DNA of 64,000 nucleotides from Oscillospiraceae bacterium (lineage in GTDB: Bacteria > Bacillota > Clostridia > Oscillospirales > CAG-272): positions 3,359 to 67,358 of the forward strand of contig SVTJ01000011.1 in NCBI GenBank assembly GCA_015063845.1, read 5' to 3'. Shown here piece after piece: positions 36,479-45,552 of this stretch; within the stretch, counting starts at the first letter, position 1, and every line of letters begins with the position of its first letter. The position numbers and the translations under genes are program-made. Under the pieces are notes generated by a model. The model was not told the origin of the DNA, searched no databases, and saw only the letters and a list, made by a program, of their open reading frames with translations.

Positions 36479-39364
36479 TTATTGTTGCAGAGTAGCATCT
36501 TTCATCTGTGGTACAGGTGCCTCCAAGCTCATTTGCATATATTCGGGGGATATCTTGTCCAAGAAGTTTCCGATTATGCGGTAAACCTTTATAAGAGCAT
36601 CGCCGCACACCTCTGCGTGTGTGTGGTTAACGACAGTTCCGTGGTCGGCGGAATTCCTGAAGCCCTTTATGTAGTTTACGTCCTCATCAAGGTCGATAAG
36701 ATAATTGATAACGCCCTCATCAAAGTCCATATTTTCAAAGGCGTCTTCACGGAATAACAGTCTTGCGTATTCCAGCATAACGGGATCTATCGTTTTGACT
36801 TGCGTGCCGTTTATTACCTTTCTGTGAGCTTTTTTGCTGAGAGCTTTTTTGTCATCAGAGCTATCAATACTCTTGTCGGAACCGCTTTGCAGCGGTATTT
36901 TCTCAACTCCTATCAAATGATAAAGTGAGCCGAGTGAGAAGCCAAAACCGTTTCTTTCGTCACAGTATACTATATTTCCGTGCTTTGGTTTAGAAAACTT
37001 TTCCTTGTTTCCAATCTTATAGGTTGTTGTTTTAGTTATCATGTTTGCCTGTCCCGTTCTGGAATAGCTTTCGATAAACTTAACGAACCTATGCTTTTCT
37101 GGGTCATACTCTGTGGGAGGGATCTTTTTGACGTCTTTCAAAAAGTGGACGTATCCTCTGCCGAAGAACTCACCAAGCTCTATCTCCAGCGCTTTTGAGA
37201 GTGTTGCTACAACGTTGGTGAAGTCCAGCATAGTGTATACTTCCTCACCGTGGCTGAGCGTATTTACGTAATAGAACATACCGCTGATAAGGCCTTGCTT
37301 TGCGTTTTGCTTGAGAAGCTTCCATTTATCCCCAAAGTCTTCTTCGAGGTCTTTCTCTATCTGAACGTAAAGATCCTTTCCGCGAATGCCCGATTGAATA
37401 AGCTTTTCAGCGTATTCGCGCATAGCGCCGCCGCTTCCTCTTTCACCAAGATCTCGCAATACCATATCATAGGCAAGTCGGCAGTTGAATCCGACATCAA
37501 GAGCCTTTTGATAGAGTTCCTTTGCTTTGGTCAAGCGTTGTGCCTTTGTACTTTCGTCGGTGATGACAAAATCAACGCCGCGGCAGTTATGGTAGCACTG
37601 AGCAAGATAGAAATAATGCTCTCCGTCATTATCGTCATCTACGCTCGACCAATATTCGAACGCTTTGCGATAGTCTTGCTCTATACTCTCGCCGTCGTAA
37701 TAAAGCTTGGCAAGGATGTTTTTTGCGTCGGTATTTCCAAGCGAACTTGCTTTTTCAAAAAGCTCAAGAGCCTTTTTGGTATCCTTCTCAACTCCTATGC
37801 CGTCAAGATACATAAATGCAAGCTTGATCATTCCAAACTCGGAGCCGTTGACGTTTGAGTTTGCTGCCTTTTCTAACCACTGGAAAGCAAGGGTTAGATC
37901 GACCTCTGTTCCGTATCCGTTTTTATAGCAGTTTCCGAGATTGCTGGCTCCAACGCAGTCACCAAGCTCCGCAGACTTTTTATATAAGTCGAATGCGCGG
38001 GACAGGTCTTTTTCAACGCCTTTTCCGTTCTCGTACATATATCCGAGATTGCACATGGAGGAGGGGTTGCCAAGCTCTACGGATTTTTCATACCATTCGA
38101 GAGCCTTTTCGGGTTCGTTCTTGGTAATAAGATATAGATTTGCCAAAGCGTGTATGTAGTCGGCATCTTGGGGATCTGTTTTTATTGCGTCAAGGTATAG
38201 CTTTTCGGCAAGCTCCAAGTCTTTTTCAATACCTGTTCCGTAGTGGTACATCTGAGCCAAAAAGTACATACCTGTTTCATTATTGCTTTGAGCGGATTTT
38301 TCATACCATTTTATTGCTTCGGTATAACTCTGCTCAACGCCTTCGCCAAGCTCATACATACAGCCAAGTTGCCACATACCGGTGGAGTCCTCTTGCTCGG
38401 CGGACGCTTTATATAATTCAACCGCTTTTTTGAGATCTGCTTCAACGCCTTTGCCATACTGATACATAAATCCGAGTCGCCACATACCGGTGGAGTCCTC
38501 TTGCTCGGCGGACGCTTTATATAATTCAACCGCTTTTTTGAGATCTACATCAACGCCTTCGCCATACTGATACATATATCCGAGTCGCCACATACCGGTG
38601 GAGTCCTCTTGCTGGGCGGACGCTTTATATAATTCAACCGCTTTTTTGGGATCTGCTTCAACGCCTTCGCCAAATTCATACATATAGCCAAGATGCCACA
38701 TACCGGTAGAGTTGCCTTGCTCGGCGGACGCTTTATATAATTCGACCGCTTTTTTGGGATCTACATCAACGCCTTCGCCGTCCTGATACATAGTACCAAG
38801 TCGCCATTGCCCTTCGGAGTTGCCTTGCTCGGCGGATTTTATAAAGCAGTCTATTGCTTTTTCGAGATTCATTTCAACGCCTTCGCCGGCAAAATACATA
38901 GCACCAAGTCGCCATTGCCCTTCGGAGTTGCCTTGCTCGGCAGCTGCCGTATACCATTTTACAGCTTCTTTAAAATTTTGCTCAACGTCGTTGCCGAAGT
39001 AATACCGCCAACCGAGTCGCCACTGTGCGTTGTGATACCCAAGTTCAGCGGATCTTTTCAGCCATTCAAAGTATATTTTGTCATCTTTTTCTACGAAAAA
39101 ACCGTTGGAATAGTAACAGGCAATTATATACGCCGCTTCGGCATCATCTGATTCTGCGAGAGAATAAATTGCATAAAAATGCTCTGCAAATATTTTTTCA
39201 GCCTTCTTGGTATCTTTTTCTACAAAATATCCATCTTGCAAAAATAGGGCTATACCGTAAAAACACTTTTCATCGCCCGATGCCGCGCCCTGCTCGTATA
39301 ATTTATATGCCTCGTCATATTTTTTGTTTTCGTGTAATTCTCTTGCTCTACTGTAATATGACAT
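36479..39364 (-). CDS. Large Sel1-repeat protein with C-terminal HEPN-like domain
   Basis: 961 aa; many SAEQGNSTGMWHLGYMYEFGEGVEADPKKAVELYKA repeats; C-term LSKALEIELGEFF...GFRNSADHGTVVNHTHAEVCGDALIKVYRII with RNxxxH. Confidence 0.75.
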   Translation of the reverse strand: MSYYSRARELHENKKYDEAYKLYEQGAASGDEKCFYGIALFLQDGYFVEKDTKKAEKIFAEHFYAIYSLAESDDAEAAYIIACYYSNGFFVEKDDKIYFEWLKRSAELGYHNAQWRLGWRYYFGNDVEQNFKEAVKWYTAAAEQGNSEGQWRLGAMYFAGEGVEMNLEKAIDCFIKSAEQGNSEGQWRLGTMYQDGEGVDVDPKKAVELYKASAEQGNSTGMWHLGYMYEFGEGVEADPKKAVELYKASAQQEDSTGMWRLGYMYQYGEGVDVDLKKAVELYKASAEQEDSTGMWRLGFMYQYGKGVEADLKKAVELYKASAEQEDSTGMWQLGCMYELGEGVEQSYTEAIKWYEKSAQSNNETGMYFLAQMYHYGTGIEKDLELAEKLYLDAIKTDPQDADYIHALANLYLITKNEPEKALEWYEKSVELGNPSSMCNLGYMYENGKGVEKDLSRAFDLYKKSAELGDCVGASNLGNCYKNGYGTEVDLTLAFQWLEKAANSNVNGSEFGMIKLAFMYLDGIGVEKDTKKALELFEKASSLGNTDAKNILAKLYYDGESIEQDYRKAFEYWSSVDDDNDGEHYFYLAQCYHNCRGVDFVITDESTKAQRLTKAKELYQKALDVGFNCRLAYDMVLRDLGERGSGGAMREYAEKLIQSGIRGKDLYVQIEKDLEEDFGDKWKLLKQNAKQGLISGMFYYVNTLSHGEEVYTMLDFTNVVATLSKALEIELGEFFGRGYVHFLKDVKKIPPTEYDPEKHRFVKFIESYSRTGQANMITKTTTYKIGNKEKFSKPKHGNIVYCDERNGFGFSLGSLYHLIGVEKIPLQSGSDKSIDSSDDKKALSKKAHRKVINGTQVKTIDPVMLEYARLLFREDAFENMDFDEGVINYLIDLDEDVNYIKGFRNSADHGTVVNHTHAEVCGDALIKVYRIIGNFLDKISPEYMQMSLEAPVPQMKDATLQQ
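38375..38806. repeat. 108-bp near-identical tandem repeats inside the Sel1 coding region
   Basis: cataccggtggagtcctcttgctcggcggacgctttatataattcaaccgctttttt starts at 38375, 38483, 38591, 38699. Confidence 0.95.
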
Positions 39365-39382
39365 AAAATATCTCCTTGAGTT

Positions 39383-40336
39383 TTATAATCCAACTATCTT
39401 TTGCGCTATCCACACGACGCAGGGCATTGTTGCGATAGCAAGCAGAGAGGCGGTGCCGACGCCTTGCGCGGAAAATCCGGGGGATATGTCGTACATTTCG
39501 GCAAGCATTGAAACCGATGTTGCCGACGGCATTGCCGTGATAGTCGCTCCGAATAGTATCCAAAGCTCCGAAAAGCCAAGCAGCTTCATGATCACACAAA
39601 CGAGCAGGGGCATCACGAGCAGCTTGAAAAAGCACATATAATATACCTTCCACGAGCCGAATATCTGCTTGAAGGTCCTTCCCGCAAGCAATGCGCCGAT
39701 TATAAGCATTGAAACGGGGGTGCAGAGCGAGGAGATATACGAGAACGACGACGTCACAAACGTGGGCAGCTCAAACGCAGGCCACACGGCAGGTATAAGG
39801 AAGATAGCAAATCCTATGAGACTTGGTATAGTTCCTTTATTCACAAGCGCCTTCTTAAGCGTGAGCTTTATATCGTCGCGTTTACGTCCAAGTATCGCGA
39901 TGCCGAGCGTCCACAACAGGATATTGAAGCTTGCCACGATAAACGATGCCATAAACGCGCCAACGTCTCCAAGCAGCGATTGAAGTATCGGAATACCAAT
40001 AAAGCCCGTGTTGCCGAATATCATTGAAAATTCGAGTATCTTTCTTTCATCGAGGTTTTTTATGCGTATGCAGGCAAGATATGCAACAGCTCCCATCAAA
40101 AGGTGAGCAGTGATACCGAAAGCAAACGCTTTAAGACCCAAAGAGAGATTTTCCGCTGAATACCTCATCTTTATAAGAGAGGAGATTATCAGCGCTGGCT
40201 GCGCGATCTTGATGATTATTTCCGACATCTTTTTTGATGCCGTGCTGTCCATAATGCCCATCTTTCCGGCGATATATCCGACTATAAGCATCACGAAAAG
40301 AGTGGCTATGGTATTAAGAAAAGACGTAAAATCCAT
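39383..40336 (-). CDS. Auxin efflux carrier (AEC) family transporter
   Basis: LFVMLIVGYIAGKMGIMDSTASKKMSEIIIKIAQPALI...IFGNTGFIGIPIL. Confidence 0.92.
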   Translation of the reverse strand: MDFTSFLNTIATLFVMLIVGYIAGKMGIMDSTASKKMSEIIIKIAQPALIISSLIKMRYSAENLSLGLKAFAFGITAHLLMGAVAYLACIRIKNLDERKILEFSMIFGNTGFIGIPILQSLLGDVGAFMASFIVASFNILLWTLGIAILGRKRDDIKLTLKKALVNKGTIPSLIGFAIFLIPAVWPAFELPTFVTSSFSYISSLCTPVSMLIIGALLAGRTFKQIFGSWKVYYMCFFKLLVMPLLVCVIMKLLGFSELWILFGATITAMPSATSVSMLAEMYDISPGFSAQGVGTASLLAIATMPCVVWIAQKIVGL

Positions 40337-40351
40337 TTTATTATCCTTATA

Positions 40352-40912
40352 TTACTTTAGCTCATCGAGCTTTTGTTTTATTTTTTTCATATCCGCGAGC
40401 ATCTCCTCTTTTCTTCGAGGGTCGCGAAGAAGCAGGGCGGGATGGTAAACAGCGGTTATGAGAAAATTACCTTTTTCAAACCACTCGCCGTGTTGCTTTG
40501 TTATTTTGAAGTCGGGGCTTATCAGCCTCATCGCCGATATTCTTCCAAGACACACTATCATCTTAGGCTTTATCAGTCGTACCTGACGGCGCAAAAACTC
40601 TATGCAAGCATCTTCCTCAGCAGGGAGTGGGTCACGGTTTTTAGGCGGACGGCATTTGAGTATGTTAGCGATATAAACGCTCTCACGCGGAATGTCCACC
40701 GCAAAAAGATATTGGTCAAGCAGCTTTCCAGCTCTGCCAACGAACGGTATGCCCGTCTTGTCCTCGTTGTCTCCGGGGGCTTCGCCGACAAAGAGTATAT
40801 CTGCATTCTCGTCTCCCGTGCCAAAAACGCAGTTTGTGCGGGTCTTGCACAGCTCGCAGGCAGTACAGCCCTCGCAATCGGCACGAAGTTTTTCCCATGT
40901 ATCGTTACTCAT
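40352..40912 (-). CDS. Uracil-DNA glycosylase, Fe-S type (family 4/5)
   Basis: CTACELCKTRTNCVFGTGDENADILFVGEAPGDNEDKTGIPFVGRAGKLLD; YHPALLLRDP. Confidence 0.95.
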   Translation of the reverse strand: MSNDTWEKLRADCEGCTACELCKTRTNCVFGTGDENADILFVGEAPGDNEDKTGIPFVGRAGKLLDQYLFAVDIPRESVYIANILKCRPPKNRDPLPAEEDACIEFLRRQVRLIKPKMIVCLGRISAMRLISPDFKITKQHGEWFEKGNFLITAVYHPALLLRDPRRKEEMLADMKKIKQKLDELK

Positions 40913-40924
40913 TTTTAAGCTCCT

Positions 40925-42187
40925 TTAAAGTGTGATCTTTCTGCATTCAAGATAGTATCTCTTGTCCTCAGCATGCCCCATAGAAAAGGTCTTGCGGGGA
41001 AGAGCACCGTCAAAAATGACCGTCTTGAAAAGATCATCCTTACCCATTCCCGAGAAGATAAAGCCTATGGAATTTGGCTTTGAGGCGAGTGCCTTTGTTG
41101 AAGCTTCTCCGTGGATATAGTCGACCTCAACACCCTTGTGTGTCTTTATGTAGTCATCGATAAAGTCCTGAAGTGTGCCAACGGTCAGCTGACGAACGGG
41201 GCGAGAAATGTGGATATATCCCGTCTTTTCGCCAACGAAATAGTCTACTCTTTGCGCGTCCGCTTTTCCGTCAAGGCACTCGGCGTATCTGCGCAGAGCG
41301 ACTATGACGTCTTGAGTGTCGACCCCGAACATAACTCTGTATATAGGCTCAAATTTCAGTGCATCGTCGTGAATATTCACTATCTCGCAAAGCGCGTATC
41401 TTGCGGGGTGTGTTTTTGCTTGCTCTGCGCCGAGCTTTGCCTTTACCTCCTCGTATGCCGCCTTTGCAGATGCCAAAGAGTGATTTCCGTCACCTACTGC
41501 GAAGAGCAGGGGAGAGAGTGATGCGTCGCCGTAGCGAGCGTTCATCTGCTCGGGTGTTATGAGAGCATCAAGCGCTTTTGCAAATGCTTCTTGATTTTTG
41601 TCGGTCAAAAATCTGCCCTTTATATGACCGCCGCCGAGCATAAGCGGAGTGTCATATGCTATATCTCCGTCGCAGCTGTCGATAAGAGGCTCGATAACTG
41701 TCCTTTCGGGATCGTCGATAAGCAGCATGACGTGTGGCAGCTCAACATCCGCGCCTCTGCGGATAGCAACTCGGGGAGGTATGCGCTCAACGACAGTTGC
41801 TTCGGTGGCGCGTATAAGCGAGCGCGCTCCCTTTGTGTAGTCGTAGCACTCAAGGTCTATTGCAAGTACCACACCGCGGCGCACACTTCCGTCCGACTGA
41901 GTTCTTTCGACGAATATCTGCGAATTGCTGTGTGCAACGAGAACCTCGTCGATATATTTTTTCATAACGGAATTTATCTTTGGTATGCGCTCCTCCGCCT
42001 CGCAAAGATATACCTCGGGGAGTATCATATCAAGCGTTGACGGAGAGCCTGCAACCTCTTTCTTTACGTTTTCCCAGTATTCGGGCTCACTTGTGAACTG
42101 GTCGCAAGCAACTACGCTCCACGCGCGAGCGTTTGTTTTTTTAGGGTCGGGCAGAAGGATATCTGCCGCGCAAAAGCATCTTTTCAT
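40925..42187 (-). CDS. DUF1015-family protein
   Basis: SVVACDQFTSEPEYWENVKKEV; FAVGDGNHSLASAKAAYEEVK. Confidence 0.9.
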   Translation of the reverse strand: MKRCFCAADILLPDPKKTNARAWSVVACDQFTSEPEYWENVKKEVAGSPSTLDMILPEVYLCEAEERIPKINSVMKKYIDEVLVAHSNSQIFVERTQSDGSVRRGVVLAIDLECYDYTKGARSLIRATEATVVERIPPRVAIRRGADVELPHVMLLIDDPERTVIEPLIDSCDGDIAYDTPLMLGGGHIKGRFLTDKNQEAFAKALDALITPEQMNARYGDASLSPLLFAVGDGNHSLASAKAAYEEVKAKLGAEQAKTHPARYALCEIVNIHDDALKFEPIYRVMFGVDTQDVIVALRRYAECLDGKADAQRVDYFVGEKTGYIHISRPVRQLTVGTLQDFIDDYIKTHKGVEVDYIHGEASTKALASKPNSIGFIFSGMGKDDLFKTVIFDGALPRKTFSMGHAEDKRYYLECRKITL

Positions 42188-42201
42188 TGTAAAAATTCCT
42201 T

Positions 42202-43020
42202 TCAGGGGCGTATCTTTTCAAAAATAGCAAAAAGTCCTAAGCGGTGAGAAAGCTTGTAGCTCTCCGACGAGCGGACCGTCCATACGAAGCAACGGCGACG
42301 AAAAACGGTAGCACATAAGCGGAAAGACAAGCTTTTTATATGCCCAAGGCTTACCGAAATAAAATCGGGTCGGCTTATTACGTTTGTCAAAAGAGAGCTG
42401 AGTATAAAGCAGATAAAGGGGCTCTTTTTCGATTTTCTACTCATTTTATAGCTTGTGACCAACTGTCCGCGCGCAAATCTTGGGCGGTAATTTTTAAACC
42501 AGGAGAGGTGCAGGGGATTGAATGACTGAATAGCAAAGGCTCCGTCGTATACGTCAAGAAGCTCCGCAAGACGGCGGCAAAGCTTTTCGTCCCTACCGTC
42601 TCCCTTTACCTCGATAAGCAGAGGTACTTTTCCGTCTACCGCTGTGAGCAGCTCGGAAAGTGTTGGAATAGTATGTTGAGTGTTCAAAAGGCGCAGCCTT
42701 TTGAGCTCTGCAAGCGTGCAATCTCCAACTCTTTTGTCAACACCGCACATTCTCTTGAGACTTTCGTCGTGGAATACCACTACGTGTCCGTCAGCACTTA
42801 GCTGAACGTCGAGCTCAATGCCGTAACCGTATTTTACGGCAAGCAGAGCGGCAACGAGAGAGTTCTCGGGATTTAATGTATCCCAAAGACCTCTGTGCGC
42901 GTAATCGGTACTCACAAGGTCCATATCCGCGCCGTCGGTGACACGCGGCATTATCAAAAATACGTATATTACCGCAACGATAATGAGGATAAGCAACACA
43001 ACTGTAAAAATGAGCATCAT
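42202..43020 (-). CDS. Glycerophosphodiester phosphodiesterase
   Basis: DYAHRGLWDTLNPENSLVAALLAVKYGYGIELDVQLSADGHVVVFHDESLKRMCG. Confidence 0.93.
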   Translation of the reverse strand: MMLIFTVVLLILIIVAVIYVFLIMPRVTDGADMDLVSTDYAHRGLWDTLNPENSLVAALLAVKYGYGIELDVQLSADGHVVVFHDESLKRMCGVDKRVGDCTLAELKRLRLLNTQHTIPTLSELLTAVDGKVPLLIEVKGDGRDEKLCRRLAELLDVYDGAFAIQSFNPLHLSWFKNYRPRFARGQLVTSYKMSRKSKKSPFICFILSSLLTNVISRPDFISVSLGHIKSLSFRLCATVFRRRCFVWTVRSSESYKLSHRLGLFAIFEKIRP

Positions 43021-43571
43021 TTACCTCTGTTGGCTATCATATAAGCGGCTCTCATAACGGCTGCCTGAGTCTTTCCGTCGTATATCTCTCCGCGCATTAT
43101 CATTTCGACGAGCTCGTCGATCGGTATCTTAACTATTTCTATAAACTCGTCATCGTCAAAATCGGTCTCTCCAAATTCGAGTCCCTCTGCGAGGAACATA
43201 TGGATACACTCGTCAAGGATAGCGGGTGATGAGAAGTATTTACCCATATATGTCAAGCTCTTACATGTAGCTCCCGTTTCTTCTCTGAGCTCTCGCAGAG
43301 TTGCTTCTCTGGGGTCTTCGTCCTTTGCATCAAGTTTACCTGCGGGTATTTCGAGCATGGTTTTTGCAACGGCATATCTGTACTGACGAACGCAGATTAT
43401 CTCTCCCTCGTCAGTGACGGGGACTACGCAAACAGCGCCTATATGTCTGCAAAACTCTCGGAATGCCTCTCTTCCATCGGGGAGATATATCTCGTCACGG
43501 TAAAGGTGGAGCACCTTTCCGTCAAAAATAAGTTCGGACGATTTTTGTTTTTCCTCAAATCTATCGTTCAT
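43017..43571 (-). CDS. NUDIX hydrolase (ADP-ribose pyrophosphatase-like)
   Basis: EIPAGKLDAKDEDPREATLRELREETGATC Nudix box. Confidence 0.95.
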   Translation of the reverse strand: MNDRFEEKQKSSELIFDGKVLHLYRDEIYLPDGREAFREFCRHIGAVCVVPVTDEGEIICVRQYRYAVAKTMLEIPAGKLDAKDEDPREATLRELREETGATCKSLTYMGKYFSSPAILDECIHMFLAEGLEFGETDFDDDEFIEIVKIPIDELVEMIMRGEIYDGKTQAAVMRAAYMIANRGK

Positions 43572-43722
43572 AACGTTCTCCTAAAAATAAAAATATATTA
43601 TAATTATACAACATTATACGACTAAAATCAATAGTAAGGTTTCAAAAATTGACTTGATTATTCTTTGGTAATGTGTTAGAATATAGTATACGCATCACAA
43701 ATACTGTTGAAAGGCGGTCTAT

Positions 43723-44157
43723 ATGAAGCACGTTGATATATATACGGACGGCGCGTGCCGCGGAAACCCTGGCAAGGGCGGCTGGGGCGCGATACTCGTT
43801 TACGGAAACATAGAGAAAGAAATGTCAGGCGGTGAGCCTATGACGACCAATAACAGAATGGAGCTACTCGCGGCAATACGGGCGATGGAAGCGCTTAAAG
43901 AGCCCTGCGACATAACGCTCACTTCCGATTCAAAATACCTTACCGATGCGATAAATCAAGGTTGGCTTGATTCTTGGAAGGCAAGAGGCTGGAAAAAAGC
44001 GGATAAGTCAGCGGTGCTAAACGTTGAGCTTTGGCAGAGAATAGACGAGCTGCTTAAAATACACACGGTAAGATTTGTGTGGGTACACGGACATCAGGGT
44101 CACGAATACAACGAACGCTGTGACGTTCTGGCGACGACCTTCGCGGATACTTTATAA
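43723..44157 (+). CDS. rnhA: Ribonuclease HI
   Basis: [64 protein letters not shown]. Confidence 0.97.
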   Translation: MKHVDIYTDGACRGNPGKGGWGAILVYGNIEKEMSGGEPMTTNNRMELLAAIRAMEALKEPCDITLTSDSKYLTDAINQGWLDSWKARGWKKADKSAVLNVELWQRIDELLKIHTVRFVWVHGHQGHEYNERCDVLATTFADTL

Positions 44158-44184
44158 AAAGGGGCTTTGAGCCCCCTTTTTTTA
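44154..44184. terminator. Bidirectional intrinsic terminator
   Basis: aaaaaggggcttt-gagccccctttttt between converging genes. Confidence 0.8.
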
Positions 44185-45162
44185 TAAAAACAGACTGTCC
44201 GCAAGCAAGGCGAGAACAAAGCATATGAGTGTCCTCGCTGCGTGTGAGAGCATATATCCTTTGAAGTTTGCCGATTCGGTCGATCCGCATATCGACATTG
44301 TCTGGAAGTGAACAGAAAGTCCCGACCAACCAACGGCGAGCGCGCATAGAGGGAACACTCTTACCGAGCGAAGCGTGCATATCTTTGATAGCCCCGAGGT
44401 CAATTCAAAAAAGCTGAACAGCAGAGAATGGGCGGTATCGGAAAGCGGTAAAAATGACAGCGTCGCATCAAGCGCGCCGAGAAATGCTGAAAAGAACACC
44501 ACGAATGCGCACACCGACAGCATACCGACCCCAGCGTCCGACACCGCACGAGTGAGTGAGCGCGCAAAGCCCACACGCTCTTCCTGTGTCGAAGAGATGC
44601 TGCACGAGCGGTGAGAGATAGGACGTCTTATTCTCAAAAATATACCCACGCAAAGAGCAGACAGCAGGGATAAGGCGTAAAGCCATATCCCGTATTTTTT
44701 ACTTCCAAGCATCGACGCTCCCACCGCGCTTATCAGAAATGCGGGACTTGGCGTGCTGCAGATACAAAGGATACGGTTGTATTCATCGGTATTTATCCTG
44801 CCTTTTGCGTAAAGCTCCGACGCGCACTTTGCGCCGAGCGGAAAACCGCACAGCCAGCCGAGGAGCAGTGCAGACGCGCATTCCTCTCCAAGTCCCAAAA
44901 GAGCGCGCACGGGAGCTTTGAATATATGGGATATTATTCGTCCGAGACCGCTTGACACCACAAGTGAGGATATTACCATAAACGGGAAAAGAGAGGGAAT
45001 GAGCTTTTTTGCGCAAAGCGCCAGACCGTCCGACACCCAAACGGAGGCAACGTCTGAATTTTTAAAGAAAAGCAGTATAATAAAAAGGCTCATATATACG
45101 TAGGACAGTCGCCTTAGTTTTACACTGTTTTTGGCTTTTTTATATGTATATCCGCCAGTCAT
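44182..45162 (-). CDS. Sporulation integral membrane protein YlbJ-like
   Basis: GLALCAKKLIPSLFPFMVISSLVVSSGLGRIISHIF...LLGWLCGFPLGAKCASELYAKGRI. Confidence 0.85.
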   Translation of the reverse strand: MTGGYTYKKAKNSVKLRRLSYVYMSLFIILLFFKNSDVASVWVSDGLALCAKKLIPSLFPFMVISSLVVSSGLGRIISHIFKAPVRALLGLGEECASALLLGWLCGFPLGAKCASELYAKGRINTDEYNRILCICSTPSPAFLISAVGASMLGSKKYGIWLYALSLLSALCVGIFLRIRRPISHRSCSISSTQEERVGFARSLTRAVSDAGVGMLSVCAFVVFFSAFLGALDATLSFLPLSDTAHSLLFSFFELTSGLSKICTLRSVRVFPLCALAVGWSGLSVHFQTMSICGSTESANFKGYMLSHAARTLICFVLALLADSLFL

Positions 45163-45246
45163 TTATAACTCTCCAAATACATAAAATACTATAAACGTTA
45201 CTGATAAAGTTTACGGCGAATGGTGGAGGAATATACGGAGGGGCTT

Positions 45247-45552
45247 ATGAAAAACAAGGGCAAAGAGGTCAACGAAAAACAAACCGTCAAGGAAAGGCTG
45301 TGTCGCAGTCTTGACATACAGCCCGACATTTTTCCGTACGGAACGCTTATAGAGCTTCGCGGAAAGGAGAGCGTTTGTGTGAGAGGTGCGGGAAGCGTGA
45401 GCTTTTATACGGATACCGAGATACGCTTTGTTATTAGAGACGGTGAGATATGCGTGCGCGGGGAGAGACTGTTTTGCTCGGCGTATCGCAGAGGTGTGGC
45501 AACTGTTGACGGGAAAATACTGTCGGTAAGCTTTGAGGAGGTCCAAAAATGA
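45247..45552 (+). CDS. yqfC: Sporulation protein YqfC (YabP/YqfC family)
   Basis: RLCRSLDIQPDIFPYGTLIELRGKESVCVRGAGSVSFYTDTEIRFVIRDGEICVRGERL. Confidence 0.9.
   Translation: MKNKGKEVNEKQTVKERLCRSLDIQPDIFPYGTLIELRGKESVCVRGAGSVSFYTDTEIRFVIRDGEICVRGERLFCSAYRRGVATVDGKILSVSFEEVQK

Noticed and set aside
38280-39000. Regular repeats considered as a CRISPR array
   Set aside because: Repeats are 108 bp, contiguous with no unique spacers, and encode in-frame Sel1 units.
23731-39364. Island as an integrative element inserted at tmRNA
   Set aside because: No integrase, transposase or flanking att direct repeats seen, and the FAD oxidoreductase lies between tmRNA and the island.
39383-40336. AEC transporter as an island component
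   Set aside because: Only 18 bp from the Sel1-HEPN start, but the family is a common housekeeping transporter with ordinary neighbours; no evidence of functional link.
44054-44380. Minus-strand ORFs overlapping rnhA/YlbJ end
   Set aside because: Overlap well-supported genes and the shared terminator; no recognisable protein.
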